A DNA stretch of 64,000 bases, from assembly GCF_003268775.1 (NCBI RefSeq), contig NZ_QLSU01000006.1:62001-126000 (forward strand). Direction: 5' to 3'. The position numbers and the translations under genes were made by a program. Shown here piece after piece: positions 9,772 through 17,929 of this stretch. Under the pieces are notes generated by a model. The model was not told where the DNA came from, ran no database searches, and saw only the letters and a list, made by a program, of their open reading frames with translations. Origin of the DNA: Paraburkholderia unamae. GTDB taxonomy: Bacteria; Pseudomonadota; Gammaproteobacteria; Burkholderiales; Burkholderiaceae. Position 1 is the first letter of the stretch; every line of letters starts with the position of its first letter.

Positions 9772-10068
9772 ATGCTCATGGAATTCAACAATGGCGCTGT
9801 ACTTGAAGCTCTTCGTCTTGCTTTGTATCGACAGATACCGTGGCACAAACGCCCGGCCATTTTCACGCCGCTTCGCTCGCAGGGGCTGATCGACACCATC
9901 GACCAGAAGCCGCCGCCTGGCACGAAATTCCTCCCGACACTCCAGATTGCCATCCTGACCGACAAAGGACAGAAAGAAATCCGGCGCATCGAGGCGTCAA
10001 CGCATGTATCCGGTTGGCTGGACGACGATTATTTCGCAACGTTCCTTGCGGACGTGGCGTTTCCCTGA
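9772..10068 (+). CDS. Hypothetical small protein
   Basis: A 98-residue reading frame beginning at the ATG at 9772 (MLMEFNNGAVLEALRLALY). It is amphipathic and protein-like through to its end (TLQIAILTDKGQKEIRRIE). The frame is open further upstream to 9553, but that part is Arg/Ser-rich and does not look coding, so the downstream start is chosen. No signal peptide, membrane segment or known domain was recognised. It stands alone between a gene-poor region and a recombinase remnant, so it could be accessory. Function unknown. Confidence 0.5.
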   Translation: MLMEFNNGAVLEALRLALYRQIPWHKRPAIFTPLRSQGLIDTIDQKPPPGTKFLPTLQIAILTDKGQKEIRRIEASTHVSGWLDDDYFATFLADVAFP

Positions 10069-10432
10069 TCACGCCTCGTTGCGCGCGTGCGGGTCCGTCA
10101 CACGGCAGCCAGAAAGGACTAATCCGTCGATTGCGGTGCCCGGATTGCGTTTGATACTCGCCGCGTATCGACGCGCCAAACGATTGCGCTGAGATAACAC
10201 GAAAAAGCCCAGCGGGTATTTTCGTGTCCATTTTCCGGATCGAGTCGGCGGACTTCAATCTCCGGGCCGCTATTCACGCCGCCATGCGCTGACCGAACAG
10301 TGCGTTGGGTCTGCTGCTGCACGAGCAGCCGCGTCAGTTCGCACGCCCGAAGATTGCCCCCAATCGCGAGCGTGAACATGGCCCACTCGCGGATATTCGA
10401 AGACATCGGCAGCCTGGCGCGAATCGTCCGGA
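10069..10432. other. Gap with bidirectional terminator and recombinase remnant
   Basis: No intact gene lies here. The gap holds a long hairpin at 10197-10227 between convergent genes and, on the minus strand, a fragment of a tyrosine recombinase (10290-10435). Both are listed separately. Confidence 0.55.
10197..10227. terminator. Hairpin, probable bidirectional terminator
   Basis: Perfect 9-base arms ACACGAAAA and TTTTCGTGT flank an inner CCC-AGC-GGG stem. Read either way, a GC-rich short stem is followed by a run of T. It lies between a rightward hypothetical gene and the end of the leftward operon, where a shared terminator is expected. Confidence 0.6.
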
Positions 10433-10435
10433 TTA
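10290..10435 (-). pseudogene. Remnant of a tyrosine recombinase / phage-type integrase
   Basis: Read on the minus strand, this fragment gives IRTIRARLPMSSNIREWAMF followed by TLAIGGNLRACELTRL and, shortly after, QQQTQRTV. From memory this resembles a family of short integrases that carry RDLALFNLAIDSKLRACDL followed by a KTQRPVQFE segment. The stretch between the two blocks is missing, and no catalytic Arg-His-Arg-Tyr C-terminal domain follows; the reading continues as unrelated sequence to about 10119. It is therefore a decayed fragment, not a functional gene. It lies directly beside the 3' end of the lipoprotein operon and may mark an old insertion boundary. Confidence 0.55.
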
Positions 10436-11542
10436 TCCGCGCGGCGATAGCACGACGTTTAGCCGCCGGGCTTCATCGCGCGCCGTGGCAAGCGTGACGT
10501 TCCTCATCCTGATCGAGCCGTGGTCGTTGACGGTCATCGTTGCAACGACGGCGGGTGCGTCGGCATCCGCGCCCGCCGCAAGCAGGGCGTTGACGGCTTC
10601 GAGGTTGCGAGACCAGATCGCGACGGCGAGCGGGTTTGCCTTGACCATCGGCGGAATCAGGCCTACGGTCTGCGCGCCGTGATGGCGTGCCGCCGCCAGC
10701 AGGCCGTCGAATTGCGGAATCGACGCGCTTTGCGCCTGCGTGAAGGTCAGCAGCCAGGGCGTTGAGAGCGCATGCCTGTCGAACGACGGCTGCGATGCTA
10801 GCAGCTTCAACGTTTGCGCAAAGTGCGCGTTGTTCGCCATGATCGGCGCTTCGAGGGTCGATCCGCCGCGTTTGCCAAACTCGGGGAGCGCCAGCGGCAT
10901 CGTCTCGTTCAGATGCAGGTAGAGTGCGATGGCCTCGGTGTCGCAGGTTTCGATGGCGCGTGCCTTCGAGGCGTCGTCGAGCCCGTAGCCGAGGTGCTGG
11001 AGACGCCCGCGGTCATCCTGTGGCACGACGGCGCTGCGAATGGCTTGCGTGTCGTTCTGGAGGTTGCGCTCGCTGGCGGCGAGCGCATCGACCTTGCCGT
11101 GCAACTGCAACAGCGATTGCTGGAGCGTGCCGAGGGTCGGAATGGCGGAGCCGAGCGCACTCGGGTTGGGCGCGTCGCCGTGAGTGCACGTCGCAAACGC
11201 GAGCGCCGCGCCGCCGCTGCTGATCATGGCCGTGAGCCAGAGTTTGCGTGAGCGCGCATAGAACGCGAGGCGTCCCGGCATCGGTGTCAGGCGCCGGCGC
11301 TGCTGTTCGAGATGGCTGGCGCCGAACAACAGGAGGAGCAGGCACAGCGCGCCGAGCACGGCCGCGACGCGGCCGGCCACGTGTCCGAGCGCGGGCGCGA
11401 GCAGATCGAGCACGACCGTCGAGGCGGTCACGGTCGCATTGACCGGCGATACCCAGTCCGACGACAGTTTCAGTGCGCCGCGCACCGCTGAGTCGCCGTT
11501 CGGCGGGGTAGGCGGCACGGCAGCGAGATCGGGCTCTTCCAT
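10433..11542 (-). CDS. Membrane protein with coiled-coil and ankyrin-like end, function unknown
   Basis: A 369-residue protein with two hydrophobic segments, around residues 75-95 (VAAVLGALCLLLLLFGA) and 125-145 (LWLTAMISSGGAALAFATC). A probable coiled coil follows (TLQQSLLQLHGKVDALAASE). The C-terminal half is soluble and contains one ankyrin-repeat-like stretch (NPLAVAIWSRNLEAVNALL, then AAGADAD). Some residues may be periplasmic, but topology is not certain. It is the last gene of a leftward four-gene operon, 28 bases after the preceding membrane-protein gene. No known family was recognised. Confidence 0.7.
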   Translation of the reverse strand: MEEPDLAAVPPTPPNGDSAVRGALKLSSDWVSPVNATVTASTVVLDLLAPALGHVAGRVAAVLGALCLLLLLFGASHLEQQRRRLTPMPGRLAFYARSRKLWLTAMISSGGAALAFATCTHGDAPNPSALGSAIPTLGTLQQSLLQLHGKVDALAASERNLQNDTQAIRSAVVPQDDRGRLQHLGYGLDDASKARAIETCDTEAIALYLHLNETMPLALPEFGKRGGSTLEAPIMANNAHFAQTLKLLASQPSFDRHALSTPWLLTFTQAQSASIPQFDGLLAAARHHGAQTVGLIPPMVKANPLAVAIWSRNLEAVNALLAAGADADAPAVVATMTVNDHGSIRMRNVTLATARDEARRLNVVLSPRG

Positions 11543-11570
11543 CAGGCGAACTCCGGCGGGTTGATCGGCG

Positions 11571-12410
11571 TTACTTGAAGGGCCACGACAGCCCGAGCGA
11601 CTTCTCGAAGTGGTAAATCGCCATGAGCATGCGCAGCGTCAGTTCGCGATGGTGCAGATAGAACTGATGCATGGCGACGCAGAAGGCCAGCACGAAGAGC
11701 GGCAGCAGCACGATCGTTCCCGCGACCTTCAGATACCACGGCGTTGCGCGCTTGCCGTTGGCCACCCGCCGCGCAAACCAGCTATACAGCAGCACGCACA
11801 GCGGCAGTGCGAGCACGCCGGCCACGCCCATTTCGATGCGGTGATGGGTATAGATGCTGTATTCCGGCCCGTTGACGGCCACGTCCAGCAGGGCGCCGAT
11901 GGCGGGAAAGCCGCGGCTCGTGAACCAGCACAACAGATCCACCAGCAACGTATAGACGGCGAGGCAGGACAGCGCGAGCGAGAACGAGCCGCGAAAGCCG
12001 AAGCGCACGCGCACGCCGCTGCCAAGACGCGCTGCGGCGCGCAGCGCAACGAAGTACCCGCAGACGGGCAACAGCACGAAAGTGAGCGTGAGCGCCCAGA
12101 AAAACGGGGCGAGCGGGCCGGCCACCAGAATCCAGAGGAACAGCAGACCGGCTGCGGCCAGGAAGGCCAGCACCTGGATGGGATCTTTCCAGTTGAGTTC
12201 GGTGGCGATAGCGCCGAGTGCCGACCCTGCCGCCGCCACACCGCCTGGCCCGTGCTGCGCCTGCTGGCGATAAGCCACTTTGATCTGTGCGCCAAGAGCC
12301 GTGTCGTAAGCGTTCACGCCGGCTTCCCGCTGCGTTTGCGGGCTCGCGAACACGCCCTGGCTGCCCGCCTGGAACGTGCCGTCCGGATTGCGTCCCTGTT
12401 CGTCGCTCAT
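11571..12410 (-). CDS. Multi-pass membrane protein, function unknown
   Basis: The 279-residue protein starts MSDEQGRNPDGTFQAGSQG, a soluble Gly/Gln-rich head of about 90 residues. Five or so hydrophobic segments follow, including IQVLAFLAAAGLLFLWIL and LALPLCVLLYSW. The ATG at 12410 is chosen because it sits 16 bases after the upstream lipoprotein gene and has a purine-rich GGAGCC leader; a longer frame to 12515 would overlap that gene and adds an Arg/Pro-rich head. It is the third gene of the leftward operon. No family was recognised. Confidence 0.7.
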   Translation of the reverse strand: MSDEQGRNPDGTFQAGSQGVFASPQTQREAGVNAYDTALGAQIKVAYRQQAQHGPGGVAAAGSALGAIATELNWKDPIQVLAFLAAAGLLFLWILVAGPLAPFFWALTLTFVLLPVCGYFVALRAAARLGSGVRVRFGFRGSFSLALSCLAVYTLLVDLLCWFTSRGFPAIGALLDVAVNGPEYSIYTHHRIEMGVAGVLALPLCVLLYSWFARRVANGKRATPWYLKVAGTIVLLPLFVLAFCVAMHQFYLHHRELTLRMLMAIYHFEKSLGLSWPFK

Positions 12411-12426
12411 GGTGGGCTCCGCAGCG

Positions 12427-13086
12427 TCAATGCGCCATCTGCGAGGCCGACGGCACCGACACGACCCACGCGCGGTGATCGTCGGTGTTCTCGGCGAGGT
12501 CGTAGCCCATTGCAAACATTAGCTGTGCGAAGAGATTCATGCCGTTCGTGCTCACGAACGACTGCACGTAGCCCGAGCCTTGCGGGAAGTTGTTCTTCGG
12601 CGGGTTCGGGCCGGTGGTGCGGCGCGCGCCCGTGTTCGCCCCCTGCGCAAGCGAGCCGCCCCAGAGCAGGAACTGGCCGCTGTCGGCGGAAACGATGTTG
12701 TTCGGAATGTCGTTGCCGCAGAACTTCACGCCGTCGAAGTGCTGGCTGTGGCCTGCGTCGTGCCACAGCACCACGGAGACGTTCATGCAGTAGTCGGGAC
12801 CGTACGAGAAGGTCCCGATGCTGTGCGCGTAGGCCGTGGCAGGCAGGCTGTTGATCGTGATGGCCGCGCGTGGCCAGCCGTTGCCGCCGTCCTGGAGCAC
12901 GTGAGAGAGGCCCGAGTCCTTGAAGTGGCCCGGGCCCGGTCCCATGACGGTGGTGGTCATCCCGTTCTTGAGACCGTCCGTGAACTGCGAGACGGAATTG
13001 CCGAAGTTGGTCGAGCCGGCGCAACCGGCCAGCAGGCCGGCCAGCGCCGTTGCCGTGCCGAGTGAAGTGAGCAGAGCTTTTTTCAT
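12427..13086 (-). CDS. Predicted lipoprotein, function unknown
   Basis: A 219-residue protein with a lipoprotein signal peptide (MKKALLTSLGTATALAGLLAGC), the lipid-accepting Cys being residue 22. The mature part has several aromatic and Gly/Asn-rich stretches and three further Cys, two of them in YCMNVS and KFCGND, which may form a disulfide. It is likely anchored in the outer membrane. It is the second gene of the operon, 34 bases after the first lipoprotein gene. No family was recognised. Confidence 0.75.
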   Translation of the reverse strand: MKKALLTSLGTATALAGLLAGCAGSTNFGNSVSQFTDGLKNGMTTTVMGPGPGHFKDSGLSHVLQDGGNGWPRAAITINSLPATAYAHSIGTFSYGPDYCMNVSVVLWHDAGHSQHFDGVKFCGNDIPNNIVSADSGQFLLWGGSLAQGANTGARRTTGPNPPKNNFPQGSGYVQSFVSTNGMNLFAQLMFAMGYDLAENTDDHRAWVVSVPSASQMAH

Positions 13087-13120
13087 CGTGTGTCCTCTCG
13101 CTTTGAGCTTGACGTGAGCT

Positions 13121-14398
13121 TTATTGCTTGACGCAGAGGCCTTCGACGAAGAAGCCGTTGCCGTTGACTTCGTCGAGGTAGTAGAGGTTCGTCGACGAGA
13201 CCGGCAGGAACATCATCGCGCTCTGCACGGTGTTGCCGTTGCTCGTGGTGCGCAGCAGCCCGGCCATCAATCCGTTCACGCCGCTTGCGAGCGCGGGTGT
13301 CGAGGACGATGACGCGGCGTTGAACGTCGCATTGAAATTCAGCGTGAACGGGGCGGCGTTCTGGCCGGATGGCGTGAACGTCGTGCCCGCAATCGTCACG
13401 CGATTCGCCACGATGTCGCCGAGCAACTGGTTGTTGTCGCTGGTGTTCGGTTCCGAGCACAGCCACGTGCCGTCGTATGCGCCGCTCGTCAGGGGCTGCG
13501 CCGTGTGGAACACCCACGAGCCGGTCCGGAACGTGCCGTCGCTGTTCGAGCCCGCCTGATCGAGCATCAGCGTGATGGCACCGCCGCTCGTGCTCGCGAA
13601 GAGGCGGCCGAAGGACTTGCCGTTCAGCGTCATGTCGAAGGCGCCTGGGTACGTGGTCTGGTCAGGATCGACGGTGATCGTGCCGGTGTCGGCGATGCTT
13701 GCGTTGCTGTCGTCCATACAGTTCGCGCCGTAGGCGGCGCTCGGGCAGGCGCGGAACGTGCCGTCGGCGTTGATCAGCATCTGGCCGCTGTCGGCGTCCT
13801 GCGAACCGACTGGTACGCCGGCTTTCGTGTAGTCGCCCGAGAGCTTGATGAAACTGTACGTGCCCGCGAGGCCCGCCACCGTGGTCACGCCGTTGTTCGA
13901 TGCGGCAATCTGGCCGGAGAGCGTTTGCGATCCGCTGCCTGCCGTCACGTTCGGCACGTTGCTGAGCTGGCCGCTCAGGACGCCGTGGTTGCTGCTGTCG
14001 CTAACAACGCCGAACTGCATGCCAACCGCGTTCGCCCCGGCCGCGAGCGCGGCCGGCACCGTGCCGCTTGCCTGGAAAGACGTCACGATGTAATTGCCGT
14101 TCGTCAGCGTGTAGTTGCCCACGAGCTTGCCGGTGAGGCCGAACTGCGAATCGATGAAAGTCGTCGTCACCTGGCCCTTGGCCGGGGCGTCGATCTGCAC
14201 GGAGATCGTGTCGCCGAAGCTGACCGTGCCGATATAGGTCTGCTGCGCGGCGAGCGGTTGCGCCTGCGCCTGTCCTGTCTGCGACCCGCTGCCCGACTGG
14301 CTCGAAGCGCTGCCGTTGCTGCTGCCGTTGCTCCCGCTGCCCCCGCCGCAAGCCGACAACACCGCGCACACCCCAATGCAAACCAGTGTCTTATTCAT
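13121..14398 (-). CDS. Large predicted lipoprotein with Ser/Gly linker, function unknown
   Basis: A 425-residue protein with a short lipoprotein signal (MNKTLVCIGVCAVLSACGGG) and Cys17 as the probable lipidation site. A low-complexity Ser/Gly/Asn/Gln linker of about 25 residues precedes a Thr/Gly/Val-rich beta-type body. The body contains repeated phrases of the kind SGQMLINADGTFRACPS, suggesting beta-strand repeats. It is the first gene of the leftward operon, so its upstream region (14399-14750) should hold the operon promoter. It is probably a surface lipoprotein; role unknown. Confidence 0.75.
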   Translation of the reverse strand: MNKTLVCIGVCAVLSACGGGSGSNGSSNGSASSQSGSGSQTGQAQAQPLAAQQTYIGTVSFGDTISVQIDAPAKGQVTTTFIDSQFGLTGKLVGNYTLTNGNYIVTSFQASGTVPAALAAGANAVGMQFGVVSDSSNHGVLSGQLSNVPNVTAGSGSQTLSGQIAASNNGVTTVAGLAGTYSFIKLSGDYTKAGVPVGSQDADSGQMLINADGTFRACPSAAYGANCMDDSNASIADTGTITVDPDQTTYPGAFDMTLNGKSFGRLFASTSGGAITLMLDQAGSNSDGTFRTGSWVFHTAQPLTSGAYDGTWLCSEPNTSDNNQLLGDIVANRVTIAGTTFTPSGQNAAPFTLNFNATFNAASSSSTPALASGVNGLMAGLLRTTSNGNTVQSAMMFLPVSSTNLYYLDEVNGNGFFVEGLCVKQ

Positions 14399-14750
14399 GC
14401 TGGATTCCAGATTCGATTATTTGACTTATGAAATTTGATTTTCTTGCCGACGGAAATTCCGCAAGACGGCCCGGCCATTCGATTTTTATCCGCTCGCAAA
14501 CGTAAAACAGCGAAAAAATTCACTGCAAGTGCTATTCGTTTGAGCCGTAGATGCATTTCGCATAAGGGCCGCCAATAGCAGGTTGTCCACGCCTTTTGGC
14601 AGGGAATGTCCTTTACGGCCCGTCGGTGTGGCATTCTCCAGCGAGTGTGCCCGGGGGCGCATGATCAAAATTGATCATGTGAATGAAACAGGTCGGCCGC
14701 ACACTAGATGCGAATTAGAAAGAAAAATATCCGAGGCCGATTGGCAGCTT
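14399..14750. other. Divergent control region between lipoprotein operon and LuxR genes
   Basis: This 352-bp region is clearly more AT-rich than its surroundings near 14400-14530, as expected for promoters. It contains the inverted repeat at 14661-14678 described separately. No gene is seen. Confidence 0.6.
14661..14678. promoter_or_regulatory. Perfect 8-bp inverted repeat, candidate operator
   Basis: ATGATCAA-AA-TTGATCAT has perfect 8-base arms with a two-base centre. It lies 73 bases before the ATG of the first LuxR-type gene and about 260 bases upstream of the lipoprotein operon. Its size and symmetry fit a binding site for a dimeric LuxR-type regulator, but binding is inferred. Confidence 0.5.
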
Positions 14751-15962
14751 ATGGCAACACGTGAAGTCAAGACCGGTAAAGCGGACGCGCTCGATGCGAT
14801 CCTCACGCAGTTCTACGACGCCGTGCTCGAACCGGACGCTTTGCTGCCGGCGCTGGCGCGCTTCGACCATTGGGTGGGCAGTACGCTGTGCCATATGCTC
14901 GGCTGGAATCGCGTGCACGATTGCGCGCAGTTCAGCTTCATGACGCGCCCGGAGTTTCTCGCGACCGGCGACGCGTATGCGAATTACTATGCCCCGAAAG
15001 ATCCTCGACGCGCATTGGTCAACCGGCTGGCCGAGGGAATGGTCGTTCAGTGTGCGGACTATTTCGATAGCGGTTATGTCGATCGCAACGAGTTTTACCA
15101 GGATCTCCTGATTCAGAACTCGCTTCGATACAGCGCAGGCGGCTGCGCGTTTCGCGACGATTCCGTCGACGTGCTCATTGTCTTCAATCACTGCGTGGGT
15201 CAGCCGGCTTTTTCGACGGCGCAGATTCAGGGCCTCAAGCGGCTATTTCCGCATTTGCGGAAAACGCTGCACCTCATGAGCCGCACGGAAACGCTGCGCG
15301 CGGGGCTGTATGCCGGAGAGGCCGGTTTGCAGTCGATGGGGCAGGCATTGATCGTCCTTAACCGGCAGCAGGACATCCTGTTCTGCAACGAGGGCGCCGA
15401 AGCCATCTTGCGGGAGCGTCACACGCAGCGTGCGCTGCCGCTGCGGATGGCGGGCACGTCGTTGTGGAGCGCGGCGCTCGGTGATGTGCTGCGTCGCGTC
15501 CAGCTTACGCGCCGCACCGAAAGCCTGCTTGCACCCGCGCATGACGGCAGCCATGTCCTCACCGTCATCGCGCTGCCGCGCGAGGGCATCGGCCAGCGCG
15601 CGCAAACGGTCGCGCCGATGCACGGCCAGCCATCGTGGCGGGGCGGCGCCGTGCCGCCGGGGCTGATTCAGCCGTTTGGCCAGGCCGACCTCATGATTCT
15701 GATTTCGCGCCAGCATCACGAGGACGCGATTTCCGCCGCTCAACTCGCGCAGTTGTACGCACTCTCGCCCGCCGAGGCGCGCCTCGCCCATCACCTCGCG
15801 AAAGGGCTCTCGATCGAGGAGCACGCCGTCACCGCGGGCGTGTCGATCACCACGGCACGCAACCAGTTGCGCGCCGTGCTCGGCAAGACCGGTTACCGGC
15901 GCCAGCAGGACCTCGTGCGGGCGTTGTCGCGGTTGCCGGCGTCCTCGACATCGGTGCAGTGA
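14751..15962 (+). CDS. LuxR-type (GerE helix-turn-helix) transcriptional regulator, copy 1
   Basis: A 403-residue protein with a C-terminal LuxR-type helix-turn-helix (about 340-395: LSPAEARLAHHLAKGLSIEE, then ITTARNQLRAVLGKTGY). The N-terminal 200 residues are a conserved sensing region, followed by a PAS-like stretch (ALIVLNRQQDILFCNEGAE). No phosphorylation or acyl-homoserine-lactone domain was recognised. The ATG at 14751 is chosen because the protein then begins MATREVKTGKADALD, matching MAQREVTTGKPETLD of the next gene; the frame is open upstream to 14583. It is the first of two adjacent paralogues separated by 21 bases and is divergent from the lipoprotein operon. Confidence 0.85.
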   Translation: MATREVKTGKADALDAILTQFYDAVLEPDALLPALARFDHWVGSTLCHMLGWNRVHDCAQFSFMTRPEFLATGDAYANYYAPKDPRRALVNRLAEGMVVQCADYFDSGYVDRNEFYQDLLIQNSLRYSAGGCAFRDDSVDVLIVFNHCVGQPAFSTAQIQGLKRLFPHLRKTLHLMSRTETLRAGLYAGEAGLQSMGQALIVLNRQQDILFCNEGAEAILRERHTQRALPLRMAGTSLWSAALGDVLRRVQLTRRTESLLAPAHDGSHVLTVIALPREGIGQRAQTVAPMHGQPSWRGGAVPPGLIQPFGQADLMILISRQHHEDAISAAQLAQLYALSPAEARLAHHLAKGLSIEEHAVTAGVSITTARNQLRAVLGKTGYRRQQDLVRALSRLPASSTSVQ

Positions 15963-15983
15963 GAGAACGGCAAGAAGCGAATC

Positions 15984-17147
15984 ATGGCGCAACGTGAAGT
16001 CACGACCGGCAAGCCGGAAACGCTGGATGAGATGATCGTGCGGTTCTACGATGCGATCCTCGATCCGGGCGCGCTGCTCCGTGCGTTGACGGAATTCGAT
16101 CGCTGGATCGGCAGCCGTCTGGCGCACATGGTCGGCTGGGACGCGCGCACGCAGAGCGCGCCGGTCAACCTGATGACGCGTGCCGAGTACATGCACGCGG
16201 GCGAGGCCTACGCGCAATACTACGGCAAGATCGACCCGCGCCGCGCAGTCGTGCTGCATCAGCCGGTGGGGCGCGTGTTCCAGTGCGCGGATTATTTCGA
16301 CAACCGGTACGTGGACCGCAGCGAGTTCTATCAAGACCTGCTGATTCCCAACGGCATGCGTTACATCCTCGGCGGCTGCGTGTATCGCGAGGACGCGCTC
16401 GACATCTATCTGGTTTTCAATCATGCGGTGGGCCAGCCGTCGTTTTCTACGCAGCAGGTGCAAGCCGTAGACCGACTGATGCCGCATTTGCAGAAGACGT
16501 TGAAGCTCATGCTGCGCAGCGAGTCGCTGCGGGCCGGGATCGTCGCCGGCGAAATGGCGCTCGCGTCGATGGATCAGGCGATCGTCGTGCTCAATCCGGC
16601 CAACGAGGTCGTGTTCTGCAACCACAGCGCCGAAGCGCTGTTCAAGGCGCAGCGCATTTTGCGCGTGTCGGGGCGCCGCATCGAATCGGCGAGCTTCTGG
16701 AACGATACGTTGTCGGGCGCGATCGGCCGCGTGCGCGAGAGCGGCAAGCCCGAAAGCCTGCCCGTGGGCGCGGGCGCGGGTGCGGGCGCGCAGCAGCGCT
16801 ATCTCACGGTGCTTGCGCTGCCGCGCGCGCTCGGCACCGGAAGCGGGCTCACGCTCGCGAGCGCCGACATCATGATCGTCGTGACCGAAGCGGAGCGCAG
16901 TGCCGCGGCCTCGGAACGGCAACTGTCCCAGTTGTTTGGTTTGACGGCTGCCGAGGCGCGTCTCGCACATGGACTCGCAAAAGGACTTTCGATCGAGGAA
17001 CATGCGAATGCGTGCGGCGTGACAATTACGACCGCGCGTAATCAGTTACGCGCGGTACTCGCTAAAACAGGCTATCGCAGGCAGCAGGACCTGGTCCGCG
17101 CACTTGCGGTGTTGCCGGCGATCGCGGGCCCGCGTGTTGGTGAATGA
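15984..17147 (+). CDS. LuxR-type transcriptional regulator, copy 2 (tandem paralogue)
   Basis: A 387-residue protein colinear with the preceding gene product: the same start motif, the same DYFDxxYVDRxEFYQDLLI block, the same PAS-like LNPANEVVFCNHSAE and the same helix-turn-helix (LTAAEARLAHGLAKGLSIEE). The two differ at many positions, so the duplication is not recent. A short Gly-Ala low-complexity run (around residue 260) replaces a different loop in copy 1. The 21-base gap implies cotranscription. Signal and targets are unknown; the divergent lipoprotein operon is a natural candidate. Confidence 0.85.
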   Translation: MAQREVTTGKPETLDEMIVRFYDAILDPGALLRALTEFDRWIGSRLAHMVGWDARTQSAPVNLMTRAEYMHAGEAYAQYYGKIDPRRAVVLHQPVGRVFQCADYFDNRYVDRSEFYQDLLIPNGMRYILGGCVYREDALDIYLVFNHAVGQPSFSTQQVQAVDRLMPHLQKTLKLMLRSESLRAGIVAGEMALASMDQAIVVLNPANEVVFCNHSAEALFKAQRILRVSGRRIESASFWNDTLSGAIGRVRESGKPESLPVGAGAGAGAQQRYLTVLALPRALGTGSGLTLASADIMIVVTEAERSAAASERQLSQLFGLTAAEARLAHGLAKGLSIEEHANACGVTITTARNQLRAVLAKTGYRRQQDLVRALAVLPAIAGPRVGE

Positions 17148-17388
17148 ATCGCTCGAATGGCGGCCCGGATCGTCCTGTGCTTAAGCGCGAAGGCAGGCAC
17201 AGGCGTGCAGCACGGGGGGCATCGCATCGCGGATCTGCGTCGGGTATGGCCAAGGGGTGTTCGAGAACGTTACTTTGAGCGGCGGTTTCCGAGGCTGAGC
17301 CGACGCACGCATGAGCGCGATGCGCGACGGTGTTTTCTGGCCGGCTACCGCCCGATATTGTCGGACGGGAACCGCTGAATGGATCGAG

Positions 17389-17613
17389 TCAGCGGTTGTG
17401 TTGCGACCTGCTTTTCTTGCGGCCGCCCAACCACCACATCGTGGCTCCCCAAAAAATACCACCGACCATGAACATACCGATATTTCTGGCGACATCTGCC
17501 ATTCCGACTTCGTGGTGCTGGAGAAACTGAATCGCAGTGAAAATGACAGCCGTAGCAATACCCCATGCCAGGACCCCACGAACTACGACAAATCGCAGCA
17601 TTGAATTCTCCAT
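17389..17613 (-). CDS. Small two-helix membrane protein
   Basis: A 74-residue protein with two hydrophobic helices (FVVVRGVLAWGIATAVIFTA and NIGMFMVGGIFWGATMWWLG) and a basic C-terminal tail (GGRKKSRSQ). The size and two-helix layout suggest a small inner-membrane protein with both ends on the same side. It has a purine-rich leader and stands alone between the LuxR genes and an AraC-type gene. No family was recognised; the coding call rests on the clean hydrophobic pattern. Confidence 0.6.
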   Translation of the reverse strand: MENSMLRFVVVRGVLAWGIATAVIFTAIQFLQHHEVGMADVARNIGMFMVGGIFWGATMWWLGGRKKSRSQHNR

Positions 17614-17929
17614 ACGAGTACGACAGGTTGATCAAATACACATAACACATCAGAAGCTTTTCAAAAGGCTCAACCTGGACAGCGAGATCGACAGATAGCG
17701 ACGAATTGTCGACGGTTTTGCCCGCTCGGTCGAATTCGCGAAAGTGGTCGCGTCCGGAAGTCGAGGAGGCCGTATCGAACTCACGGGGAGTTGGAGTCTT
17801 GAACTTCCATTGTCGACCCGAAGTGGCCGGTTGGCCTCGCAGTGAGATGATGTCGCATTTCGGAGCGAAGCCGCCACGCGACTCACCGTGGGAACACCAC
17901 TTGATTCAATGATTCAGACAGCGTCTGCG
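17614..17929. other. Gap between the small membrane protein and AraC-type gene
   Basis: About 316 bases with no convincing reading frame. It should hold the promoter of the leftward small gene and the 3' end signals of the AraC-type gene. No strong hairpin was seen. Confidence 0.4.

Noticed and set aside
16770..16793. GC-rich GCGGGCG run resembling a short tandem repeat
   Set aside because: It encodes the Gly-Ala run in LuxR copy 2 and is explained by coding sequence.
15243..17003. Long minus-strand frame across both LuxR-type genes
   Set aside because: It is an antisense shadow of two colinear regulators; its apparent internal repeat only mirrors the duplication on the plus strand.
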